Program-made: the position numbers and the translations under genes
Assembly (NCBI GenBank): GCA_049647245.1
Contig: JBARXH010000004.1
Span: forward strand, 1-6,311
DNA from: Litorimonas sp049647245
GTDB lineage: Bacteria; Pseudomonadota; Alphaproteobacteria; Caulobacterales; Maricaulaceae
Direction: 5' to 3'
Length of the DNA stretch: 6,311 nucleotides
Notes under the pieces: generated by a model
Databases searched by the model: none
Seen by the model: only the letters and a program-made list of their open reading frames with translations
Told to the model about the DNA's origin: nothing
In this document: positions 1 to 5,339 of the stretch, one piece after another
Position numbering within the stretch: the stretch's first letter is position 1
Layout of the letters: each line of letters opens with the position of its first letter

Positions 1-74
1 AGGAAGGCGTCGTAGACGGCGCGGTCGCCGAGGGCGGGGCGGTCTGTCGGTCGGGTCTGGCTCGTCGCATCCAT
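1..74 (-). CDS. 5' end of an unidentified gene, cut by the window edge
   Basis: Reading the minus strand from the ATG at 74-72 gives 24 complete codons with no stop up to the window edge (MDATSQTRPTDRPALGDRAV, then YDAF). Most codons end in G or C, as in the neighbouring genes. A second ATG at 70-68 opens another frame that looks less protein-like (MRRARPDRQ...). There is no convincing Shine-Dalgarno sequence. The gene would be divergent from the ribonuclease D gene, with about 85 bases between the two starts. The fragment is too short to identify, and I assign no function. That it is coding at all is inferred from frame openness and third-position GC. Confidence 0.42.
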   Translation of the reverse strand, partial: MDATSQTRPTDRPALGDRAVYDAF

Positions 75-159
75 CCCGGCGGGCCTAGCATGCGCCGCGA
101 CCCCTTGCCGCCGAAAATCGGGCATTGTTGTCACGCGCCCGGTCCATTAGTCGGCCCGG

Positions 160-789
160 ATGACCATTCATCTGCACAAACACGACCTGCCGGACGGGCT
201 GGATTTCGGGCGCGCCGTCGCCATCGACACGGAAACGCAAGGCCTCAGCCTAGTGCGTGACAAGCTCTGCCTCGTGCAGCTTTCGGCCGGGGACGGCGAC
301 GCCCACATCGTGCAGATGGACCGGGACGCTTACGACGCGCCCAACCTCAAGGCGCTGGTCACCGACCCGGAGGTGGTGAAGATCTTCCACTTCGCGCGCT
401 TCGACGTCGCCATCATGCAGCGCGATCTCAGCGTGGACACGAACGGCATCTTCTGCACCAAGATCGCCTCCGGTCTGGTGCGGACCTATACGGACCGCCA
501 CGGCCTCAAGGATCTGTGCAAGGAACTCCTCGGCGTGGACCTGTCCAAGCAGGAGCAATCCTCCGACTGGGCAGCCGACGAACTGACCGACGCGCAGCTG
601 GAATATGCGGCCTCCGACGTGCTGCACCTGCACCGTCTTCGCACCATCCTGACCGCCCGGCTGATCCGCGAAGGACGGCTGGATGTGGCGCAGGGCTGTT
701 TCGATTTCCTCAATACAAGGTGCCGCCTCGACCTGATGGGCTGGGACGAGGTCGACATCTTCAGCCACCGCATGCGCCGCCGGGACTAG
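160..789 (+). CDS. rnd: Ribonuclease D, short alphaproteobacterial form (3'-5' exoribonuclease)
   Basis: This is a DEDDy-type 3'-5' exonuclease that trims the 3' ends of tRNA precursors and other small RNAs in the cytoplasm. All five family active-site residues are visible: D23 and E25 in AIDTETQGL (Exo I), D82 in FHFARFDVA (Exo II), and Y149 with D153 in YAASD (Exo III). At 209 aa it is only the nuclease domain. The E. coli enzyme (about 375 aa) carries two further HRDC domains that are absent here, as is usual in Alphaproteobacteria. The ATG at 160 is chosen because the protein begins directly with the strand leading into Exo I. No clear Shine-Dalgarno precedes it, so the message may have a short leader. 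The gene is convergent with the small cysteine protein gene, with only 6 bases between the stop codons and no terminator-like hairpin. In related genomes rnd commonly lies directly upstream of lptC; here the SOS polymerase operon intervenes. The assignment is firm; exact substrates are inferred from the family. Confidence 0.93.
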   Translation: MTIHLHKHDLPDGLDFGRAVAIDTETQGLSLVRDKLCLVQLSAGDGDAHIVQMDRDAYDAPNLKALVTDPEVVKIFHFARFDVAIMQRDLSVDTNGIFCTKIASGLVRTYTDRHGLKDLCKELLGVDLSKQEQSSDWAADELTDAQLEYAASDVLHLHRLRTILTARLIREGRLDVAQGCFDFLNTRCRLDLMGWDEVDIFSHRMRRRD

Positions 790-795
790 GGGCGA

Positions 796-1065
796 TCAGG
801 CGATCCCGGCCTGGAAGGCGTGGGTCTCGCCGCTGCTGCACAGGAGGAGCTCCATGGAGGCCCTGCAGCCGCCCGACCTGCCCTTCAGGGCGGAGCGGCG
901 ACAGCGGGCGCGGGCTTCCAGTTCGTCCAGATAGAGATGGCCGTAGCGCTCGATGAGCGGGTCGCCCGGATGGATCTTGGTGACGTGCCCGCATCCGTTG
1001 CAGATCATCTCTATGCGCTCCGGAGGGCCGAGGTCGGAGAGCTGGAGCGTGGTCTTCCAGCTCAT
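796..1065 (-). CDS. Small four-cysteine, zinc-ribbon-like protein in the SOS polymerase operon
   Basis: This 89-residue protein of unknown function begins MSWKTTLQLSDLGPPERIEM. It has a CxxC knuckle (C22, C25 in ICNGCGHV) and two later cysteines at C55 and C67, with C76 further on. That spacing suggests a treble-clef or zinc-ribbon metal site, with a hydrophilic helix (YLDELEARARC) between the halves. Its ATG overlaps the stop of the upstream polymerase gene in an ATGA, so the two are translationally coupled and should share the LexA-controlled promoter. The start is well supported by that overlap; longer in-frame extensions would only run back inside the polymerase gene. The family resembles a conserved hypothetical protein I associate with alphaproteobacterial genomes, but I cannot name a domain. 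A role as a DNA- or protein-binding accessory of the polymerase is inferred from context only. The stop lies 6 bases from the end of the convergent rnd gene. Confidence 0.8.
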   Translation of the reverse strand: MSWKTTLQLSDLGPPERIEMICNGCGHVTKIHPGDPLIERYGHLYLDELEARARCRRSALKGRSGGCRASMELLLCSSGETHAFQAGIA

Positions 1066-2375
1066 GACGGCATCCTGTCCTTCTCTTCGTCCTTCCAGAA
1101 ATCTTCCGCTTCCGGCACGCGGGTGAAGGCGATCTTGCCGCCCGCATTGCCGCCCGGCGGAGGTGTCCACGGCCCGACCGTGATCATGGAGCGGTTGGCG
1201 GCAAGGTTGACCCGGTCGATCACCTCGGTGACCCGCTCCCATCGCTGACGCTCCGGATCGCGGGAGACCCAGAGGTCGAACTGGCGGTCCGACACACGCT
1301 CCAGGCCGGAAAAGCTGACCATGATATGGGCGATGTTGAGCCGCGAGGCCCTGGAGCCCACCTTGCCCTTCAGAGACGTCCAGATGGCGTCCAGGCCCTT
1401 GAGGCAGGTGCGGTCGTCATTGGCGCCGTGCAGGTCGGTGACGTCCGCCCAGCCGAAGGGTTCGTCCCGGCCGGGAACGCGGATCTTCAGGCTGACATAG
1501 AGCCTGTTGGCGACGAAACCCTCCCGCCGCAGCCGCCGCGCCGCCTTGGTCAGGAGCATTCGCGCGCAGCCATAGGGCTCGCCCAGGCCCCGCCACTTGG
1601 ACGGCAGGACCCGGCCATGGCCGATCATGGAGCGCTCGGACTTCTGCGTGACCACCTCGTAGCCCTGGATCGCCTGCCAGAACCGTTCGCCCGCCACATT
1701 GCCCCAGATCCGCCGCAGCTGTTTGGGAGAGGTGGCGAGCAGGTCTTCCATGGAGAGGATGTTCGCCTCTCCCAGCCGCCTCAACATGCCGTCGCCGATT
1801 CCGGGAATGCCCTTCAACGGAATGTGCAGGATCGCCCCCGGCAGATCCTCGGGGCGCCACACGGTCGCGCCGTCCGGCTTGTCTTCCTTGCAGGCCATCT
1901 TGGCGAGATGCCCGTTGGGCGCGAACCCGATGGAGGCGGTGGCGAACGGCCCGATGCCCTCGGCCAGAGCCTGCTTGATGTCCCGCGCGCAGCCCAGCGG
2001 GTCGCGGATATGCTCCGGACCCAGTCGGCAGGACATCTCGTCGATCGACATGACCTTCTGGATCGGCAGGACGGACTTGATCGCGGCCTGTGCGCGGTGG
2101 TGCATCTTGCGGTAATAGCCGGGATCCTGATCCACGAAGATCAGGTCGGGGCAGACTTTCAGCGCGTCCCGGCGGCTGAAGACCCCGCGCACGCCGGCCG
2201 CCTTGGCCTCCTTGGAGGCCGCGATGACCCCGCCAAACCCCATCTCGCTGTTGCCCGTGGTCGGCGTGATTCCCACGGGCCGTCCTCGCAGCTCGGGCCT
2301 GCGTTGCTGCTCGCAACTGGCGAAGAAACTGTCGAAGTCCAGATAGAGATGTTCGATCGTGTCGGGCTTGCGCAC
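1062..2375 (-). CDS. dinB: Y-family translesion DNA polymerase (DinB/Pol IV-like), SOS-controlled
   Basis: This is a low-fidelity DNA polymerase for bypassing damaged template. Numbering from GTG 2375 (437 aa), the metal ligands are D13 in LYLDFDSFF and D112-E113 in MSIDEM. F18 sits where the steric gate (F13 of E. coli Pol IV) is expected. The SIGFAPNGHLAKMACKEDKP segment (about 148-167) matches the family's palm motif, although the usual asparagine-lysine reads N-G. A helix-hairpin-helix (GIPGIG, 189-194) marks the thumb, and a little-finger domain follows from about 230. QFDLW at 365-369 resembles a beta-clamp-binding motif. The LDE-type motif ends in SIDEMSCRL rather than the usual SIDEAYLD, so this is a divergent branch. 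Start choice: an in-frame GTG at 2441 would add 22 residues, but it lies only 9 bases from the LexA box, and related proteins begin about ten residues before the first catalytic strand. An AAGGA lies 15 bases upstream of GTG 2375, a long spacing. The gene overlaps the next one by ATGA. Confidence 0.88.
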   Translation of the reverse strand: MRKPDTIEHLYLDFDSFFASCEQQRRPELRGRPVGITPTTGNSEMGFGGVIAASKEAKAAGVRGVFSRRDALKVCPDLIFVDQDPGYYRKMHHRAQAAIKSVLPIQKVMSIDEMSCRLGPEHIRDPLGCARDIKQALAEGIGPFATASIGFAPNGHLAKMACKEDKPDGATVWRPEDLPGAILHIPLKGIPGIGDGMLRRLGEANILSMEDLLATSPKQLRRIWGNVAGERFWQAIQGYEVVTQKSERSMIGHGRVLPSKWRGLGEPYGCARMLLTKAARRLRREGFVANRLYVSLKIRVPGRDEPFGWADVTDLHGANDDRTCLKGLDAIWTSLKGKVGSRASRLNIAHIMVSFSGLERVSDRQFDLWVSRDPERQRWERVTEVIDRVNLAANRSMITVGPWTPPPGGNAGGKIAFTRVPEAEDFWKDEEKDRMPS

Positions 2376-2450
2376 GGGTGTTTTTTTCCGTCCTTTGGTC
2401 GTCCAGCCGCATCCTTTCGAGCCCGGAAAGGGACACGGCACGGCGCGTTA

Positions 2451-2465
2451 GAACATAAGAGGAAC
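2451..2465 (-). promoter_or_regulatory. LexA (SOS) box of the alphaproteobacterial type
   Basis: On the minus strand the sequence is GTTCCTCTTATGTTC, an exact GTTC-N7-GTTC direct repeat. This is the established LexA operator of Alphaproteobacteria such as Caulobacter and Rhodobacter. It lies 75 bases upstream of the favoured polymerase start, where it would cover the promoter and block transcription until RecA-stimulated LexA cleavage. It sits in an AT-richer patch (about 2451-2495) of an otherwise GC-rich window. A possible -10-like TTCTAA overlaps its downstream edge (minus strand 2453-2448), with TTTCCC 17 bases further upstream as a weak -35. It is also about 130 bases upstream of the divergent lptC start, so an effect on lptC cannot be excluded but is not suggested by position. 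Confidence 0.85.
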
Positions 2466-2560
2466 ATCAAGGGAAAGAAAAAATTCCTAATTACTCGGAC
2501 GCGCCTGTGGACAATCGCCTGTCTTACAAAGCCCTCATCGACGCAGCCTGCCCCTACCCA

Positions 2561-2578
2561 AGGGCGCGAGAGCGCCCT
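2561..2578 (+). other. Hairpin with GAGA tetraloop in the lptC leader
   Basis: AGGGCGC-GAGA-GCGCCCT forms a perfect 7-bp GC-rich stem closed by a GAGA loop, which fits the stable GNRA tetraloop class. It ends 15 bases before the lptC ATG at 2594. No T-run follows, so it is not a standard intrinsic terminator. If the lptC transcript starts in the AT-rich patch near 2490, the hairpin would lie in the 5' leader next to the initiation region, where no clear Shine-Dalgarno is seen. An effect on translation or message stability is inference. Confidence 0.5.
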
Positions 2579-2593
2579 ATAGACCCGCGCGAC

Positions 2594-3826
2594 ATGGCCG
2601 ATCTGTCCAATCAACCGCCCCTGCCGACACGGTCCCACGCCGCGAGCGATGCGCTCGGCCTGTGGGAGCCCAAGCGCACGCTGACGCTGGAAGCGGCCCG
2701 CAAGCACACGCAGCGCATCGTCTTCATCCGGCGCGCGCTGATCGCGGCGTCGGTGGCGCTGGTGGCGCTGCTAGTGTTCTACTTCGCCACGCAGGGCAGC
2801 GAGGTGGTGATCGAGGACCATCCCGATACGTCGGTGCGCATGATCGCACCGACGTATAGTGGGCGCACATCGGATGCGCTTCCCTTCTACCTGAGGTCGG
2901 AGACGGCGACGCGCGAACTGGAAAACCGAACGGAAGTCTCGCTCGTCAAGCCGGTGCTGGAATTCGTCCGGGCCGAAGGCGCGGCCAGCAGTTTCGTGGA
3001 AGCCGACCGCGGCACCTATGACGACATCAACAAGATCCTGGACCTGCGCTCGGACATGAGCCTGGAAGACATGGAGCGCGAAAACGTCGTGCTGGAAACG
3101 GATGACGGCTATAGCTGCCTGACCACCCATGCGCGCATCTATCCGCGCGAAAAGCGCATCATCGGAGACGACCCCATCGTGTGCACGGGCAATTTCGGCG
3201 AAGTGTCGGGCAATGCCTACGAGATCACGGACAATTACCGGGTCTTCTCCTTCACCGACGGCATGACCGGAACCATCAACCGCGACGTGGACGAACGCGG
3301 CCAGGTTTCCGCCTCCGCGGACGCTCAGGCCACGACCGGGGCACCGTCGCGGGACGCTCCCATCTTCGGATTCGACGGCGACGGCCCGATCCTGGTGGAG
3401 GCGGACCGCGCGACCTATCAGGACGGCACGACCCACCTCGTGGGCTCGGTCGTCGTCCGGCAGGATGATTCGACGCTCTATGCGGACGAAATGACCATCC
3501 TGCGCGACGAAGCGCCTGCGACGGCCACGGCCGCGAATGCCGGGTCGATCCGGCTGGGGGCTGTCCGGGAAATCATCGCGGACGGAAACTTCCGCTATAC
3601 GTCCACGGACAATGACGTGACCGGCGACCGCGGCGTGTACCAGCGCGCGGCCTCCACCATGATCGTCACGGGCCGGGTGCGGGTCGCCCAACCGGATGGC
3701 AACACGGTCTCGACCGACCGTCTCGTCTATGACACAGTGAACGAGACGATCCGCTTTTCGGGCCAGTGCCAGGGCCGGGAGTGCGGCACGGGCGACCGGA
3801 CCCGCATCGTCATCAGAAACGAGTAG
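2594..3826 (+). CDS. lptC: LptC, LPS-export inner-membrane tether, with an extra C-terminal LptA-like module
   Basis: LptC anchors the periplasmic LPS bridge to the LptB2FG transporter in the inner membrane. The 410-aa product has a short cytoplasmic tail (1-45), one transmembrane helix (about 46-65, LIAASVALVALLVFYF) and a periplasmic LptC-type beta-jellyroll (about 70-230: MIAPTYSG, FVEADRGTYD, then the GYSCLTTHARIYP and DDPIVCTGNFG strands). A polar linker (231-262) leads to a second OstA/LptA-like module (about 265-408). E. coli LptC is 191 aa, so this protein is about twice the usual size. The second module aligns along its length with the neighbouring LptA and ends in the same CQGRxCGT motif. 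Cysteines C175/C197 and C392/C397 are placed where periplasmic disulfides could form. I chose the ATG at 2594 over GTG 2507, which would add an atypical 29-residue tail; neither has a strong Shine-Dalgarno. The stop is 6 bases before lptA, indicating an operon. The LptC role is well supported; the fused module's function is inferred. Confidence 0.88.
   Translation: MADLSNQPPLPTRSHAASDALGLWEPKRTLTLEAARKHTQRIVFIRRALIAASVALVALLVFYFATQGSEVVIEDHPDTSVRMIAPTYSGRTSDALPFYLRSETATRELENRTEVSLVKPVLEFVRAEGAASSFVEADRGTYDDINKILDLRSDMSLEDMERENVVLETDDGYSCLTTHARIYPREKRIIGDDPIVCTGNFGEVSGNAYEITDNYRVFSFTDGMTGTINRDVDERGQVSASADAQATTGAPSRDAPIFGFDGDGPILVEADRATYQDGTTHLVGSVVVRQDDSTLYADEMTILRDEAPATATAANAGSIRLGAVREIIADGNFRYTSTDNDVTGDRGVYQRAASTMIVTGRVRVAQPDGNTVSTDRLVYDTVNETIRFSGQCQGRECGTGDRTRIVIRNE
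2826..2857. repeat. Perfect 13-bp inverted repeat inside lptC
   Basis: ATACGTCGGTGCG (2826-2838) and CGCACCGACGTAT (2845-2857) are exact reverse complements separated by CATGAT. The repeat lies in the coding frame across residues D78-Y88 of the LptC product, at the first periplasmic strand after the membrane helix. It can form a strong hairpin in the message or serve as a symmetric protein-binding site. No function can be assigned from the sequence. Confidence 0.7.
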
Positions 3827-3832
3827 GTCGGC

Positions 3833-4390
3833 ATGTCCACACACGGGTTCAGAATCACTCTCGCCGCGCTCCTGGTGCTGGCGACCGGAGGTCTTCAGGC
3901 GGCCCAGGCGCAGTTCGCGCGGGGCGGCGGAGACACGGAACTCTATGCCGACGACGCGGAGTCCGTGAACGGCGTGATCACCCTGACCGGCCAGGCGGAC
4001 ATCCGACAGGGCGACGTGCGCATTCTCGCCGACAAGGTCGTCATCTACAGCCGCCAGGCGGAAAACCGCACAGGCCCGTCCGTCGGGACTGTCGCGGACG
4101 ATATCGACCGCGTGGTGGCGACCGGAAACTTCTTCTACATCACGCCGGACCAGGAAGTCCGCGGCGACCAGGGGGTCTATACCTCCGTCGACGACACGTT
4201 CGTGGTCACGGGCGATGTGATCCTGACGCAGGAAGACAGCGTCGTGCGCGGCACGCGGCTGATCTACGAACTCTCCACGGAGCGCGCCCGCGTCGTGTCC
4301 AATTGCCAAGGACGCCGCTGCGGCACGCAGGGGCGTGTCGCCATCCTGATCAAGAACACGCCGGACGCGGCGTCCGGCCCGGAAAGCTGA
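3833..4390 (+). CDS. lptA: LptA, periplasmic LPS-bridge protein (OstA family)
   Basis: LptA monomers join end to end with LptC and LptD to form the beta-jellyroll bridge that carries LPS across the periplasm. The 185-aa precursor has a clear Sec signal peptide: a basic start, a hydrophobic core (ITLAALLVLATGG) and an AQA cleavage site, giving a mature protein from about Q27. The OstA domain follows with its repeating strands (LYADDAESVNGVITLTGQADI, about 37-57; VVATGNFFYITPDQEVRGDQG, about 94-114; FVVTGDVILTQED, 123-135). The protein ends with NCQGRRCGT (C158, C163), which closely matches the end of the LptC product. Length is normal for the family (E. coli, 185 aa). It starts 6 bases after the lptC stop with only a weak AGG upstream, so translation is probably coupled to lptC; the stop is 10 bases before lptB. 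The two-cysteine ending is not a feature I know from E. coli LptA. Confidence 0.92.
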   Translation: MSTHGFRITLAALLVLATGGLQAAQAQFARGGGDTELYADDAESVNGVITLTGQADIRQGDVRILADKVVIYSRQAENRTGPSVGTVADDIDRVVATGNFFYITPDQEVRGDQGVYTSVDDTFVVTGDVILTQEDSVVRGTRLIYELSTERARVVSNCQGRRCGTQGRVAILIKNTPDAASGPES

Positions 4391-4400
4391 TCCTCCTTCC

Positions 4401-5216
4401 GTGACCGATACACTGGACCCCCACGCCATGGACAGCAGTCCGCATCCGACCGACCAGTCCGCGCTGGAACGCGGCCCCGCCACGGTCGCGCCGCCCGCCA
4501 CGGGGCTGGCCGCCAACAATATCGGCAAGGCCTATCGGGGCCGGGTCGTGGTCAAGGACATCACCCTGACCGTACAGCGCGGCGAGGTCGTGGCGCTGAT
4601 GGGCCCCAACGGCGCGGGCAAGACCACCAGCTTCTACATGATCATGGGCCTGATCGAGGCGGACCGTGGCTCCATCACGCTGGATGGCCAGGACATCACC
4701 GGCCTGCCCATGTATCAGCGCGCGCGTCTCGGCGTGGGCTACCTGCCGCAGGAGCAGAGCATCTTCCGGGGTCTTTCCGTCGAAGAGAACATCAAGGCGG
4801 TCGTGCAGCTGACCGAAAAGGACAGGAGCAAGTGGGACGACAATGTCGATGCCCTGCTCGACGAACTGAACATCGGACACATCCGCAAATCGCCCGCGCT
4901 GGCCCTGTCCGGCGGGGAGCGCCGCCGCGTGGAGATCGCCCGCGCGCTGGCGTCGCGGCCGTCCTTCATCCTGCTGGACGAGCCCTTCACGGGCATCGAC
5001 CCCATCGCCATCGCCGACATTTCGGAGCTTGTGCTCTATCTGAAGCAACGCGGGATCGGCATCCTCATCACGGATCACAGGGTCAGGGAAACGCTCGACA
5101 TCGTCGACCGCGCCTCCATCCTGTTCCAGGGTGAAGCGCTGTTCGAAGGCACGCCGGAAGAGATCCGCGCCAACAAGGATGTGCGCCGGGTCTATCTGGG
5201 CGAGAAATATGCGTGA
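4401..5216 (+). CDS. lptB: LptB, ATPase of the LPS-export ABC transporter
   Basis: LptB is the cytoplasmic ATPase that, as a dimer bound to LptF and LptG, powers LPS extraction from the inner membrane. In the 271-aa product the ABC motifs are complete: Walker A GPNGAGKTT (68-76), Q-loop Q117 in YLPQEQSIF, signature LSGGERRR (169-176), Walker B FILLDEP (189-195) with catalytic E194, and H-loop H226 in ITDHR. The GPNGAGKTTSFYMIMGLI stretch and the YLPQE and SIFR segments are characteristic of LptB rather than branched-chain amino acid transporters. Compared with E. coli LptB (241 aa) there is an N-terminal extension of about 32 residues, rich in Pro, Ala and Thr. I use the GTG at 4401, 10 bases after the lptA stop; the ATG at 4428 would drop nine residues. 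Neither has a Shine-Dalgarno, so initiation probably depends on coupling to lptA. In many relatives rpoN follows; here the operon ends. Confidence 0.95.
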   Translation: MTDTLDPHAMDSSPHPTDQSALERGPATVAPPATGLAANNIGKAYRGRVVVKDITLTVQRGEVVALMGPNGAGKTTSFYMIMGLIEADRGSITLDGQDITGLPMYQRARLGVGYLPQEQSIFRGLSVEENIKAVVQLTEKDRSKWDDNVDALLDELNIGHIRKSPALALSGGERRRVEIARALASRPSFILLDEPFTGIDPIAIADISELVLYLKQRGIGILITDHRVRETLDIVDRASILFQGEALFEGTPEEIRANKDVRRVYLGEKYA

Positions 5217-5339
5217 CGTGCAGATCGGTCCAGTGGACCGATTTGCCGTCGCGCCGCGAAGCGCCGGTTTCATCCGGCGCGTAGCGGACTCCCGCGCCGG
5301 CGGGGAAAGGTCTAGCCCTCAAGCCAGCTCCAGCCCTAC
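5217..5339. other. Convergent intergenic region between lptB and gspM
   Basis: These 123 bases lie between the convergent lptB and gspM stops. They hold three inverted repeats (5221-5245, 5261-5280, 5291-5304) and no convincing open frame. None has a good T-run on either strand. In many Alphaproteobacteria rpoN would begin here; no trace of it is seen. Confidence 0.6.
5221..5245 (+). terminator. Probable terminator hairpin after lptB
   Basis: Five bases after the lptB stop, CAGATCGGTCC and GGACCGATTTG pair into an 11-bp stem (one G-T pair) around an AGT loop. The only T-run is the short TTT inside the 3' arm, so as an intrinsic terminator it is weak. Its position between convergent operons supports an end-of-transcript role. 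Two further GC-rich stems follow: GCGCCGG/CCGGCGC (5261-5280) and CCCGC/GCGGG (5291-5304). These may act as barriers for read-through from either side. Confidence 0.45.

Larger units (their letters stand above)
2376..2593. other. Divergent intergenic region between the SOS polymerase gene and lptC
   Basis: This stretch of about 218 bases separates the two divergent starts. It holds the LexA box (2451-2465), an AT-rich patch (2475-2495, including TAATTA at 2488-2493) that is the best place for promoter elements on either strand, a seven-base T run (A run on the minus strand) at about 2381-2387 just before the polymerase GTG, and the hairpin at 2561-2578. TATAGA at 2578-2583 could be a -10 for lptC, but no good -35 accompanies it. 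An open frame starting at GTG 2507 extends lptC upstream by 29 codons; I treat that as non-coding leader because the ATG at 2594 leads straight into a typical LptC amino terminus. Confidence 0.6.

Noticed and set aside
125..153. Possible -35/-10 promoter for rnd (TTGTTG ... CATTAG/TTAGTC)
   Set aside because: The spacing is too short (14 bases) for the better -10 candidate, and the match at 17 bases is poor.
1752..1772. 7-bp inverted repeat GGAGAGG/CCTCTCC inside the polymerase gene
   Set aside because: Short, in coding sequence, and of a length expected by chance in several kilobases of GC-rich DNA.
1326..2582. 418-codon open frame on the plus strand
   Set aside because: It is antisense to the Y-family polymerase, whose catalytic motifs are clear. 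The translation looks low in information and has no known motif.
2507..2593. 29-codon upstream extension of lptC from GTG 2507
   Set aside because: The extension covers the hairpin and likely leader, and the ATG at 2594 gives a typical LptC amino terminus before the membrane helix. It cannot be fully excluded.
2771..4528. 585-codon open frame on the minus strand
   Set aside because: It lies antisense to lptC and lptA, which are supported by motifs, a signal peptide and a membrane helix. Long antisense frames are expected in GC-rich DNA, and its translation shows no recognisable domain.
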